In this document: positions 29,375 to 37,629 of the stretch, piece by piece
How positions within the stretch are numbered: the stretch's first letter is position 1
How the letters are laid out: each line of letters starts with the position of its first letter
Origin: Desulfuromonas sp. CSMB_57
GTDB lineage: Bacteria; Desulfobacterota; Desulfuromonadia; Desulfuromonadales; Syntrophotaleaceae
NCBI RefSeq assembly: GCF_020194955.2
Contig: NZ_JAFCIY020000023.1
Coordinates: forward strand, 186,001-250,000
Length of the DNA stretch: 64,000 nt
Direction: 5' to 3'
Program-made: the position numbers and the translations under genes
Notes under the pieces: model-generated
Told to the model about the DNA's origin: nothing
The model's input: the letters and a program-made list of their open reading frames with translations, nothing else
Databases searched by the model: none

Positions 29375-30129
29375 ACCGCGTCTGGTTTGTCGGCGCCGGG
29401 CCGGGGGATCCGCAACTTCTGACCCTGCGCGGCGCCCAACTGCTGCAGCATAGCCGGGAGGTGTTCGCTTTTCCTCCCTTCGGGGAAACCTTTGGCGCGT
29501 TGCTGGAGGGAAAAACCATCCGGGATCCCTTCGACTATTCTTTTGCCGGGCTGCTGGATCTGCTGCACTCCCTGCTGCAGCATGGTGAAGTGGTCTTCCT
29601 GGTGCCTGGGGACCTGGCATTTTTCTGCCCGTTTCAACCCCTCATCGATGCCTTGGGCGAGGGGGCGGCAGTCGTTCCGGGGGTGGGCAATGCCAACGCT
29701 GCGGCCGCCGCCCTGAAGCGCACCCTAAATCTTTCCGGTGTTTGCAGCCGTACCGTTTTGGTTTCCGGCCGGCACCTGGCGAAACATCCCGACGGTCTGC
29801 AGTTACCTCAATTGTGCGGCCCCGGAACCACTCTGCTGCTCTACATGAATACCCTGCCGGTGACCGAACTGGTGGCGCAGTTGCATCGCGGCTACGGCGG
29901 CAACGTGCCTATCGCCCTGCTGCACCGCCTTGGTCTGCCCGGTGAGGACATTCTCGTGGCCGATTTGGACAGTCTTGTCCGGCGCGTCGCCGGACGCGAT
30001 TATTTTGCCATCTCCGGTGCCGTACGCAGTTCCCTGACCCTGATTGTCGCCGGCGAAGCCCTGACGGCGACGGCCGATGAGATCTGGTGGGATCAGCGGG
30101 CGGCATGCCGCGGGGAGTTGGAGTCGTGA
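29371..30129 (+). CDS. Orphan tetrapyrrole (corrin/porphyrin) methylase family protein
   Basis: A 252-residue SAM-dependent methylase fold. The N-terminus VWFVGAGPGDPQLLTLRGAQ is the family's GxGxGD signature. EVVFLVPGDLAFFCPFQPL and AAVVPGVGNANAAAAALKR match the second and third conserved blocks (compare CbiF/CobM, which methylate C11 of precorrin-4). Residues 110-150 diverge from CbiF and the protein is not among cobalamin genes, so the substrate is unknown; RNA- or DNA-related neighbours suggest a non-corrin role is possible. The start overlaps tlyA by ATGA, implying coupled expression. Confidence 0.75.
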   Translation: MNRVWFVGAGPGDPQLLTLRGAQLLQHSREVFAFPPFGETFGALLEGKTIRDPFDYSFAGLLDLLHSLLQHGEVVFLVPGDLAFFCPFQPLIDALGEGAAVVPGVGNANAAAAALKRTLNLSGVCSRTVLVSGRHLAKHPDGLQLPQLCGPGTTLLLYMNTLPVTELVAQLHRGYGGNVPIALLHRLGLPGEDILVADLDSLVRRVAGRDYFAISGAVRSSLTLIVAGEALTATADEIWWDQRAACRGELES

Positions 30130-30226
30130 GGACCCCCTGCCGGAGCGGCAACCTGGAAAATCCCACAGGTGGATGTGCTGCATTGCCTGTCTGTGCCGGG
30201 ATGTCATCGAGGGAGCAAAGCCAAAC

Positions 30227-31333
30227 GTGATTCGCATATTGCATAGCGGCGACCTGCACCTGGAAGCGCCCCTGGCGGAATGGGGCGCTTCGGCGGCAGC
30301 GCGTCGCGAGGATTTCTGGGCCGCCTTCGAGACCCTGTTGGCACTGGCCGCACGGCACCGGGCCCATCTGTTGCTGCTGGCAGGCAATCTGTTCCATTCG
30401 CCGCGACCGACCGCCGCTGCCGTCGAACGGGTTCGTACCGGTCTTGATGCCCTGCGGGAGCAGGGGACTCATGCCGTGCTGTTGCCCGGCAGCCACGACA
30501 GCCTGCTGGTCGGTGATTCCGTGTACCGCGGCGAAGCATTTCCCGGCAGCACCGTGTTGCGCTCCGCTCCGCAGCCGGTCCCGCTGCAGGTGGGCGAGCA
30601 CCGGGTCTGGCTGTATGGCCGGTCCCGTTTCGGACTGGGTTCCGGTGCTGCAGAGGGCGGGCTGAACCGGAGCGATGCAGAGGGCTTTCATATCGGCCTG
30701 GTGCACGAGCCGGAGGGCTCCGCGCCGGGTTCCTCGGTCCTGCCCGCGTCCGAAATTCGACGCTGGGGGCTCGACTACGTGGCCGGCGGCTATGCCCGGC
30801 GGATGCAGGAACTGCAGGATGACGGCGAAATTCTAGGTTGCTTGGCCGGGTCTCCGGAAGGTCGCGATTTTCGGGAGTCGGGGGTGCGCTGCGCGGTGCT
30901 GGCCACCGTGGGTGGACCGGCGACAGGCATTGAAACTCTGACTACCTGCCGACGGCAACTGACCGAACGACACCTGGACCTGAATGGCTGCGACAGTCAG
31001 GCTGATGCTTTGGAGAAGATTTTCGCCCTGGCCGACGGGGAACTCCTGTTGCGGCTGACCCTGACCGGTCAGGTGGAAACGCCCCTGGATTGCGGCGCGC
31101 TGACCATGGCCGCCGCGGGGAAATTCCATTATCTGCAGCTGCAGGACCAGACCGAGTTTGTCGGCGGCCGGTTGGCCCATCGGCTGGCCGCCGGGAACGA
31201 TTTTCAAGGTTTGCTGGTGCGCCGCGCGCAGGAGCTTTGGAAACGGGTGGAGGTCAAGCAACGGCCGGTAGTGGATGCCGCGCTACGGGAACTGCTGCTG
31301 CGCACCGGCCTCCGGAACGGGGGCGAGTCATGA
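30227..31333 (+). CDS. SbcD-like metallophosphoesterase with altered active site
   Basis: About 368 residues, starting at GTG 30227 after GGGAG. The fold of Mre11/SbcD/YhaO nucleases is recognisable: LHSGDLHLEAP gives D9 and H11 of motif I. The other motifs are degraded. Motif II, normally GD, is AGNLFHS (Asn54). Motif III, normally GNHD, is PGSHDS (Ser89). Motif V, normally GHxH, is GGYARR near 188-192. H160 of motif IV remains. The second metal site is therefore probably lost, and the protein may bind DNA without cutting it, or use different chemistry. Its stop overlaps the following YhaN-like ATPase gene as ATGA, as expected for a two-subunit complex. Confidence 0.8.
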   Translation: MIRILHSGDLHLEAPLAEWGASAAARREDFWAAFETLLALAARHRAHLLLLAGNLFHSPRPTAAAVERVRTGLDALREQGTHAVLLPGSHDSLLVGDSVYRGEAFPGSTVLRSAPQPVPLQVGEHRVWLYGRSRFGLGSGAAEGGLNRSDAEGFHIGLVHEPEGSAPGSSVLPASEIRRWGLDYVAGGYARRMQELQDDGEILGCLAGSPEGRDFRESGVRCAVLATVGGPATGIETLTTCRRQLTERHLDLNGCDSQADALEKIFALADGELLLRLTLTGQVETPLDCGALTMAAAGKFHYLQLQDQTEFVGGRLAHRLAAGNDFQGLLVRRAQELWKRVEVKQRPVVDAALRELLLRTGLRNGGES

Positions 31334-33438
31334 GGCTGCGACGTCTCGAGGTTCGACATTTCGGCAAGTTCGAAAACCTGTCCGTGGAATTCGGCCCGGG
31401 CATGAACCTTCTCTATGGAGCCAATGAAGCGGGCAAGTCGACCCTCGTTGCAGCGGTCTCCGCAATCTTCTGCGGAGCCGCTGCCGGTCGGCCGTTCCGG
31501 CCCTGGAATGGTGCCGGTCCGACCAGCGTCGCCCTGCTGTTGGAAGATGGGCAGGGCGAGCTCCTGTTGCGGCGCGATCTGGCGTCGGGGCAGTTGGATT
31601 GGCAGGCCCTCGATGGCCGGGGGCAGGCATTTGGGCAGGTACGTCTGACGGACGACCCGCCGGGCCGCCGGCAGTTGCATGAACTGTGGGCGGCTCGGCT
31701 GGGCTGCGCGTCGGCCCTGGTGCCGCTCTGTCTGCAGGCCGTGGCGGAATCTGCTGCCCGTCCGGGACTCGAGACGCCCCTGGGCCGGACCGACGGCGCC
31801 CCGGACGGGGTCGATGGCCGACAGCTCGAGCAGGCCCTGGCCGATGACTATCTGGCCTTGACACGGCACAATTCCTGGGGCTGGTCGGCCCCGCGGGATG
31901 GCGCTCTGGATATTCTGGCCGGGCAGTTGGAAGCCGTGGAAAAGGAATGGTATCAGGCCCGGCAGGCCGCCAAGGAACTGGCCCGACTGCAGGCCCGGAT
32001 AGCCGATCTGGCGGCGGAATTGGATCAGGACCGTCACGATTACGCCCGCGGAGCATCGCTGCTGTCCCATCTTCGGGGATCGGATGTCGAGGGCGAAGAG
32101 GAAGCGCCCGAGGTGTGGCTGGCGAACGCGGGCAGTCGTCAGGAACTGGAGCGCGAATTGGCCAAAACCGGCTTGCCGCGGGAATTGCCGCCGGGATTGC
32201 CGGACCTGCTGGACGAGTCCGAAGCGCTGCGCCAAAAGTTGGTGGTGCTGCAGCGCGAGGAGGCCGGTCTGCAGGAGCAACTGCGCCGCCATACCCTGCC
32301 TCCCTGGCGGCGTCTGGCCGGGTGCCTTGGTGCCGCCTGGGTTCTGGCCCTGCCGGCAACCTGGTTGAAAATGCCCGGACATATGGTTTTGTTGGTGGCC
32401 GTAGGCCTGGCCAGCGCGGCTGCCGGGGGGTTTTTCGGTTGTCGGTGGCGGCGTCTGCATGCCTGTCGCCGGCAGTTGAAACAGCCCAGGCAGAATATCG
32501 AGCAGCAGCGCAGCGAACTCCACGAACAACGTCAGGATCTGGAGGAGCGCCTGGAATGTCTCGGGCTTTCGGCGGCCCCCATCGAATTGGTGCGCATGCG
32601 CAAAAATCTCCCCCGCCACCGTGCCCTTCTGGCGGAACTGGCGGCTCTCGACGAGGGGCCGAAAGAGGCAAATGGAGCACTGGATGACGCCATTCCGGAG
32701 TCTGGGCCGGCCGTCGACGCCGGACCCCACGAAATGGATCTGGCGGTGGCGGAGCAGCAACTCGAGGAGTTCGGTGCCGGGATTCGTCGCCGTGAAGGGG
32801 AACTGCAAACGCTCCAGAAACAGGCAGAGACACTGCAGTCGGCCTGGGCGGCCCTGCCGGCTATCGAGGAGCGGGGGGAAATCCTGCGGGACGAGGATCT
32901 GCGCCTGCGCCGGCGGCGGGATGTGCTTGCCACGGCCATGGACCTTTTGCGCGGAACCCTGGCCGAGGTGCAACAGGCCGATGGGGAGGAGTTGGCGGTC
33001 GCCATCGGCGATTGTCTGGAGCGGCTCAGCGGCGGTCGCCTGAACCGGATCCGGCTCGATGGAGAAGGTCTGTTGCAGTTGGCCGATGCCGAGGAGAGCT
33101 GGCATCCCCTGGAACAGTTCAGCCGGGCCGTTCAGGAAATAACCGTTCTGGCGACGCGCTTGGCCCTGGTCCGGTTGGCGCGGCCCACTGCGCCGCCGGC
33201 CCTGCTGCTCGATGAGTCGCTGGCCTGTTTCGATCGCAACCGGCGCAGTGAACTGCTGCGGGTTCTGGAAGGGATGGCGGAGGGACAGCAATTCATTGTC
33301 TGCAGTCATGACGAACAACTGAAACGACGGGCCGAGCGGGAGGGCTGGACGGTGATCCGCCTTGCTGCCGCCCGCCGCGTGGCCACCGGATCGCGTCCGG
33401 AAAGGAGGCAGGATGACGGACAATTGTCTTTTCTGTAA
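31330..33438 (+). CDS. YhaN/SbcC-like AAA ATPase with coiled coils and two membrane helices
   Basis: A 702-residue SMC-type ATPase. Walker A is YGANEAGKSTL (residues 29-39), and the C-terminal Walker B is ALLLDESLACFD (about 623-634), with D-loop-like CFDRNRRSE. Between them are Glu/Arg/Leu coiled-coil stretches (about 195-325 and 375-580), broken by two hydrophobic helices (about 328-346 and 351-370), as in YhaN of Bacillus and unlike SbcC. The signature region FSRAVQEITVLATRLALVRL departs from the usual LSxGxx form. It pairs with the SbcD-like gene upstream by an ATGA overlap. A membrane-tethered DNA-repair or nucleoid role is inferred from family only. Confidence 0.82.
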   Translation: MRLRRLEVRHFGKFENLSVEFGPGMNLLYGANEAGKSTLVAAVSAIFCGAAAGRPFRPWNGAGPTSVALLLEDGQGELLLRRDLASGQLDWQALDGRGQAFGQVRLTDDPPGRRQLHELWAARLGCASALVPLCLQAVAESAARPGLETPLGRTDGAPDGVDGRQLEQALADDYLALTRHNSWGWSAPRDGALDILAGQLEAVEKEWYQARQAAKELARLQARIADLAAELDQDRHDYARGASLLSHLRGSDVEGEEEAPEVWLANAGSRQELERELAKTGLPRELPPGLPDLLDESEALRQKLVVLQREEAGLQEQLRRHTLPPWRRLAGCLGAAWVLALPATWLKMPGHMVLLVAVGLASAAAGGFFGCRWRRLHACRRQLKQPRQNIEQQRSELHEQRQDLEERLECLGLSAAPIELVRMRKNLPRHRALLAELAALDEGPKEANGALDDAIPESGPAVDAGPHEMDLAVAEQQLEEFGAGIRRREGELQTLQKQAETLQSAWAALPAIEERGEILRDEDLRLRRRRDVLATAMDLLRGTLAEVQQADGEELAVAIGDCLERLSGGRLNRIRLDGEGLLQLADAEESWHPLEQFSRAVQEITVLATRLALVRLARPTAPPALLLDESLACFDRNRRSELLRVLEGMAEGQQFIVCSHDEQLKRRAEREGWTVIRLAAARRVATGSRPERRQDDGQLSFL

Positions 33439-33760
33439 AATCATCGCCGGAGCGATTCCGGGAAAAATCGTTCATCAGGATGAAGAGTTGGTGGTGTTCG
33501 AAGACATCGCGCCGCAGGCCCCATTCCATTATCTGATTGTGCCCCGCAAACATATTCCGACCACTCTCGATATGGCGGAAGTCGATGAGGCTCTCATCGG
33601 CCGGGTCTTCCGCCTCGCGGCGCGCCTGGCCCGGCAAATGGGCTTTGCCGAGGAGGGCTTCCGGGTGGTGAACAATTGCAATGCCGGGGCCGGGCAGACG
33701 GTCTGGCATCTCCATTTCCATTTGCTGGGGGGGCGCAAGATGACCTGGCCGCCGGGTTGA
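33413..33760 (+). CDS. HIT family hydrolase
   Basis: A 115-residue histidine-triad protein of the Hint branch (purine nucleoside phosphoramidase-like). NCLFCKIIAGAIPGKIVHQD is the N-terminal part, HYLIVPRKHIPT the middle, and GQTVWHLHFHLLGGRKM the catalytic HxHxHxx. The ATG at 33413 follows AAAGGAGG and lies 26 bp inside the end of the ATPase gene, so translation is probably coupled. Confidence 0.95.
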   Translation: MTDNCLFCKIIAGAIPGKIVHQDEELVVFEDIAPQAPFHYLIVPRKHIPTTLDMAEVDEALIGRVFRLAARLARQMGFAEEGFRVVNNCNAGAGQTVWHLHFHLLGGRKMTWPPG

Positions 33761-33826
33761 GGTGTTGCGTCCGGGGCGGCTTGCCCATGATTTTATGCCC
33801 GATCCTGCTTTTCGTCAGGAGTTTGT

Positions 33827-35275
33827 GTGGACCACGATTACGACCAACAGAAACAGCGACGCCTGATCAACGAAATCCTGGAGTTGCTGGTCACCCATTA
33901 CGGCGGCGGCCTGACGGAAGAGGAGCTGGATAAGGAGCTGGCCTCCCTGTCCCGTGCCATCGAGTTTGCCGCCGCGGCCCATGAAGGGCAGTACCGCAAA
34001 TCGGGGGAACCCTTCTTCATCCATCCGTTGCGGGTCGCCCACCTGGCCGCCCGTTATTGGATGGATTTTGCTTCGATTACCGCTTCGTTGCTGCACGATG
34101 TGGTCGAAGACACTCCGGTCACCCTCGAAGAAATTCGGCAGCAATACGGCGAGGAGGTGGCCCGCCTGGTCAATGGTTTGACCAAGGTTTCCGCCGAGGA
34201 ATTCAGCCGGGATGCCCTCAAGACCGAGACCTACCGCAAACAGTTGCTGCTGGCCATGGAAGATGTCCGGGTGCTGTGCCTGAAATTTTGGGACCGGGTC
34301 GACAACCTGCAAACCATCAGCGCCCTCAACCCGCAGAAACAGGCCCTTATCGCCCAGGAAACCCGCACCGTCTATGTCCCCCTGGCGCGGCACCTGGGCA
34401 TGGGTTACGTGGCCTCGAACCTCGAAGCCCTGTCCCTGCGCATTCTCTACCCGGCTCGTGCCAGCCGCTATCGTCGTACCGTGCAGTCGTTGCGCACCCA
34501 GGTGGAACCCCATCTTCGTAAAGTTCGGGCAGAGATCAACCAAACCTTCGAGCATCACAAACTGTCCGGTACCCTCAAGGATCGCTGGCGGCCCTTTTCC
34601 ATCGCCGCGACCCGGGCCATGAATCGGGGCCTTTCCAGCCTCTATACCCTGGAAATCCAGGTGGCCCGCACCATGGATGTCTACCTGGCGCTGGGGGTGG
34701 TGCACGGTTTGTATCTTCCCATCCCGGGCAAATTGCGGGATCATCTCACGGTCCCATCCCCCTTCGGCTATCAGGCCCTGAAGACGACGGTCCAAGCCGG
34801 CGAGCATCGTCTGCGCATCGAGATTACCACCCATAAGCTGGCCCGCTTCAACGAAGCCGGGGTGTTGACCCCCGGTTTCGAATTCCGGCGCGACAATTTC
34901 AAGGATCTGATGAATTCCCTGTTGGAAGGGGAGTCGGCCTTCGACACCGAGAGCCTCAAGCTGGCGGCGGCCACCATCCAGGTTTATACCCCCCAGGGGG
35001 AAATCTGCACCTTGCCCGAGGGCAGCAGCGCCCTGGACTTTGCCTTCGCCATCCATGAAAAGGTCGGCCTGTTCGCCTGGCGCGCCCGCATCAACGGCCA
35101 AACCCGATTGCTCAAATCACGCCTCATGGACGGCGATCAGGTCGAAATCGAACGCAGTCTCAACCCCATGGTCATGCCCAAATGGCTCGAATGGTCCGTA
35201 ACCCCCCGGGCCCACAACCACATCCGCCGCTATCTGCGCAGCAAGGTCAAGGACAGCACCGGCGGCGACAAGTAA
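33827..35275 (+). CDS. RelA/SpoT homologue with intact HD part, degraded synthetase part and TGS
   Basis: A 482-residue protein, shorter than the ~720 residues of Rel/SpoT because the C-terminal part after TGS (including ACT) is missing. The HD hydrolase has [12 protein letters not shown] and [13 protein letters not shown] near residue 88, and [11 protein letters not shown] in place of KLADRLHNMRT. The synthetase region (about 250-345) keeps [20 protein letters not shown], but the RxKSxxS ATP loop is replaced by DRWRPFSIA and EIQIRT by EITTHK, so (p)ppGpp synthesis is doubtful. TGS is [19 protein letters not shown]. It may be a (p)ppGpp hydrolase or sensor. The GTG start at 33827 follows AGGAG. 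Confidence 0.82.
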   Translation: MDHDYDQQKQRRLINEILELLVTHYGGGLTEEELDKELASLSRAIEFAAAAHEGQYRKSGEPFFIHPLRVAHLAARYWMDFASITASLLHDVVEDTPVTLEEIRQQYGEEVARLVNGLTKVSAEEFSRDALKTETYRKQLLLAMEDVRVLCLKFWDRVDNLQTISALNPQKQALIAQETRTVYVPLARHLGMGYVASNLEALSLRILYPARASRYRRTVQSLRTQVEPHLRKVRAEINQTFEHHKLSGTLKDRWRPFSIAATRAMNRGLSSLYTLEIQVARTMDVYLALGVVHGLYLPIPGKLRDHLTVPSPFGYQALKTTVQAGEHRLRIEITTHKLARFNEAGVLTPGFEFRRDNFKDLMNSLLEGESAFDTESLKLAAATIQVYTPQGEICTLPEGSSALDFAFAIHEKVGLFAWRARINGQTRLLKSRLMDGDQVEIERSLNPMVMPKWLEWSVTPRAHNHIRRYLRSKVKDSTGGDK

Positions 35276-35320
35276 CGGCTCTTTCGCAGAGAGCAGTTGT
35301 TTTTACCGAGGAGGGTTTTG

Positions 35321-35348
35321 CAGCCTTCAGTCTTCAGCCTTCAGCCTT
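35321..35348. repeat. Four heptamer copies (CAGCCTT, one CAGTCTT)
   Basis: Period-7 array ending 10 bp before the yjbQ start codon, preceded by a stretch (about 35300-35320) similar to the core of the elements at 42490 and 44004. Confidence 0.85.
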
Positions 35349-35358
35349 GATTACAACC

Positions 35359-35775
35359 ATGAAAAGCTATCGCCAGGAACTGTTTTTTGAAATCCCTGCC
35401 CGCCGCGGCTTCGTCAACATCACCCCGCAAGTGGAAAGCTGCCTGCGGCACAGCGGCATCCGCGAGGGACTGGTGCTGGTGAATGCCATGCACATCACCG
35501 CCTCGGTGTTCATCAACGATGATGAAAAGGGTTTGCTCCAGGATTTCGACGACTGGCTGGACGCCTTGGCGCCCCACGATCCGGTCGGCCTGTATCGCCA
35601 CAACGTGGGGGAAGACAATGCCGACGGCCACCTGAAACGACAGATCATGGGGCGTGAGGTGGTGGTTGCGATTACTCAAGGCAGGTTGGATTTCGGCCCC
35701 TGGGAGCAGATTTTTTACGGCGAGTTCGACGGCCGCCGCCGCAAGCGGGTGCTGGTGAAGATTATCGGCGAATAG
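35359..35775 (+). CDS. YjbQ/UPF0047 family protein
   Basis: A 138-residue single-domain protein. Family marks are [36 protein letters not shown] and [20 protein letters not shown], including the conserved histidines. Some members show weak thiamine-phosphate synthase activity; the physiological role is unsettled. The ATG at 35359 is the only reasonable start, but no ribosome site is visible because a heptamer repeat occupies the bases upstream; it may depend on readthrough from the RelA/SpoT-like gene 83 bp upstream. It ends at a strong terminator. Confidence 0.92.
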   Translation: MKSYRQELFFEIPARRGFVNITPQVESCLRHSGIREGLVLVNAMHITASVFINDDEKGLLQDFDDWLDALAPHDPVGLYRHNVGEDNADGHLKRQIMGREVVVAITQGRLDFGPWEQIFYGEFDGRRRKRVLVKIIGE

Positions 35776-35780
35776 GGTTT

Positions 35781-35819
35781 CGGGACGCCCCGGACGGGGC
35801 GTCCCGATAATTTTTTTTT
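35781..35819. terminator. Bidirectional rho-independent terminator
   Basis: CGGGACGCCCC, loop, GGGGCGTCCCG, then ATAA and nine Ts. It serves yjbQ (plus); the convergent methyltransferase gene has its TAA (35820-35818) at the edge. Confidence 0.9.
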
Positions 35820-36648
35820 ATGCCGGGGGTGCGGTATCCTTGGCGGGCGTGGCCGGGGCGGGCTTCTTGGCCGGTCGGCTGGCGTAGATGAGGATCTTCT
35901 GATCGGTGAAGTTTTCCACTTCGCCGGCGAAGGTTTCCACCTGGAAATAGTCCTGAACCTTGTCCGAGGCCTCGATGAACAGTTTGTTGAGCTGTTGAAC
36001 GCCGTCGCGGGTCAGGCCGGCGCGTCGCGCCCATTCCTGAAAATCGTGAGATTTTTTGATGGTTTTGATCTCGTGGAGATCGAAACCGGCGGCGGTGATC
36101 ATATCGGCCCACTCCTTTTCCGTGTAGTTGCGGACATGGGTCGGATCGCGAAGTTGCTCGAAGTTTTGGATGAACTCGGCGATGTCCTCGTCATCCGGAG
36201 ACAGGGTGTCGATGATAACCATGCGGCCGCCGCGGCGCAGCACCCGATGGAATTCCGCCAAAGCACGCGGCACGTCGGGAAAATGGTGCGGCGCGATGCG
36301 ACAGGTCAGCAGGGTGAAGGCGCCGGCCGGAAAGGGCAGGTCTTCCGCATCGGCCTCGCGGAAGGTGACATTTTCCACCCCGCCCTCTTCGCTGATGAAT
36401 TCCTGAGCTTTTTTGAGCATCTGCATGGACAGGTCGGAAGCCACCACACTGCGTACCAGGGGCGCGAAATACAAGGCCGTATGGCCGCCGCCGCAAGCCA
36501 CATCCAGCAGGATGTCGTCCGTGGTCGGTGCCAGCAGGCGCGCCGCTTCGACCAGGTCCTCGCCTTTGGCGAAGCCCGGGCTGCGCACATAGCTCTCCGC
36601 GGTGCGGCTGAACTGTTCCCTGACTTTGTCCTTGAAGTTTTTGCGCAT
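35818..36648 (-). CDS. Class I SAM methyltransferase, UbiE/YcgJ-like
   Basis: A 276-residue protein, ATG at 36648 after AGGAG. Motif I is LLDVACGGGHTALYFAP, with DLSMQMLKKAQE as the acidic SAM loop, FREADAEDLPFPAGAF and HHFPDVPRALAEFHRVLRR typical of Methyltransf_11/UbiE relatives. The C-terminal 30 residues are Ala/Pro/Lys-rich. The substrate cannot be inferred; the quinone-type UbiE signatures are incomplete. It has its own promoter with an overlapping palindromic operator, so it is probably regulated and transcribed alone. Confidence 0.85.
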   Translation of the reverse strand: MRKNFKDKVREQFSRTAESYVRSPGFAKGEDLVEAARLLAPTTDDILLDVACGGGHTALYFAPLVRSVVASDLSMQMLKKAQEFISEEGGVENVTFREADAEDLPFPAGAFTLLTCRIAPHHFPDVPRALAEFHRVLRRGGRMVIIDTLSPDDEDIAEFIQNFEQLRDPTHVRNYTEKEWADMITAAGFDLHEIKTIKKSHDFQEWARRAGLTRDGVQQLNKLFIEASDKVQDYFQVETFAGEVENFTDQKILIYASRPAKKPAPATPAKDTAPPA

Positions 36649-36670
36649 CGGTTGCTCCTGCAACGTTACG

Positions 36671-36694
36671 ATTATAACACTGTTGCGCAGTGTT
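36671..36694 (-). promoter_or_regulatory. Extended -10 promoter overlapped by a perfect palindrome
   Basis: The minus strand has TGTTATAAT (consensus -10 with TG extension; TATAAT at 36676-36671). AACACTG-N5-CAGTGTT at 36676-36694 covers the spacer directly upstream. The position fits a repressor site. The methyltransferase start is about 23 bp downstream. Confidence 0.6.
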
Positions 36695-36805
36695 GCTCCC
36701 GGTCGAATCGCTTTGGGATCCCTCCTGGAGTTTTGAACGGGGGAGGATAGCACGAAAAAAACGTTTTGGGAAGTGGCTGAAACAGTCGTGGGCCGAACCC
36801 CCCGT

Positions 36806-37459
36806 CTATTCTTCAATCGGTTCGGTCGTGGTCGGCTGCAGGGCGGATTCCAGGTAGGCGGCCAACTCGGCCAGGGCGGCGTGATGATGCTCCGGGATTT
36901 CCTCCAGTTCCCGCAGGCTGCCGGCCAGGCGGCGGACCGAGGTCAGGGCCGCTTTGAAGCGGCGGGGATTCCGCTGTTCTGCGCCGGGTTCCTCCCCCGC
37001 CAGGGTTTGAAAGCATTTCAGGGCTGTCGGGTGGCTGCGTTCCTGCTCGATAACGGCACTGCGCAGGGTGGCGTAATCTGCATCGGAAAACTGCTTTTCC
37101 TCCCGCGCCTGGCGCAGCAGATCGATGCTCCGGTAATCGGGCAGCGGCTTGAGGGCTGTCTCCTCCTGCAACAGTTGCGGTTCTTCCCGGCTCAGAAAGC
37201 GATAGGCCTGGGTCAGTTTCTGCGCAGTGGGTTTGCGAATGCGGATTTCCTGCTGGCAATACTCCTCGAAGGATTCGAAGCCCCATTCCCGGTACAGGTG
37301 ACGGCTGCTGACCTTGAAGAGGGCCTCGCCGAGTTCCACCCAGGAGGATTTGAAGCGCCGCGCGGTGTGCAGGACCAGATAGCGATCGGAGCCGGGCTCA
37401 AGTTGCTGCAGCAGGGTTTCGATATGGGCCTCGCCGGCGGTTTTCACGGTTTCGTCCAT
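36806..37459 (-). CDS. Conserved-looking helical protein of unknown function
   Basis: About 217 residues, ATG at 37459 after GGAG (an alternative ATG at 37492 lacks a ribosome site). It is entirely helical and charged, with no signal or membrane helix. FKSSWVELGEALFKVSSRHL, FESFEEYCQQEIRIRKPTAQ and KLTQAYRFLSREEPQLL have the look of a small DNA-binding or adaptor domain, similar to N-terminal parts of plasmid-type ParB-like or phage-like proteins, but I cannot name a family. The C-terminus is Thr/Glu-rich. It is divergent from the rRNA methyltransferase gene. Confidence 0.65.
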   Translation of the reverse strand: MDETVKTAGEAHIETLLQQLEPGSDRYLVLHTARRFKSSWVELGEALFKVSSRHLYREWGFESFEEYCQQEIRIRKPTAQKLTQAYRFLSREEPQLLQEETALKPLPDYRSIDLLRQAREEKQFSDADYATLRSAVIEQERSHPTALKCFQTLAGEEPGAEQRNPRRFKAALTSVRRLAGSLRELEEIPEHHHAALAELAAYLESALQPTTTEPIEE

Positions 37460-37499
37460 GAGACTGGCTCCATCCTTAAGGTGTTGCGACATTGAAATG

Positions 37500-37528
37500 T
37501 TGGCGGATTCGGCGTTTCCGGGTACAAT
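37500..37528 (+). promoter_or_regulatory. Candidate sigma-70 promoter of the RlmI-like gene
   Basis: TTGGCG (37500-37505), 17 bases, TACAAT (37523-37528), about 100 bp before the ATG at 37630. Confidence 0.5.
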
Positions 37529-37629
37529 GCCGCCTCCCCGTCGCCCTGCCGGCAAAAGACACTCCGGAAGGAATACGAGGCGGCGGCGCCGGATTCCGCC
37601 CATCCCGAAAGGTTGAGAGTGTCAGAACC

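Noticed and set aside
30130-30226. Cobalamin or other riboswitch in the gap after the tetrapyrrole methylase
   Set aside because: The conserved cobalamin-box sequences were not seen, and 97 bp is too short for the known structure.
31204-33444. 746-codon antisense frame and a 501-codon frame over the YhaN-like gene
   Set aside because: Both are complements of a gene with clear Walker A and B motifs. The products are low-complexity Gln/Pro/Arg-rich.
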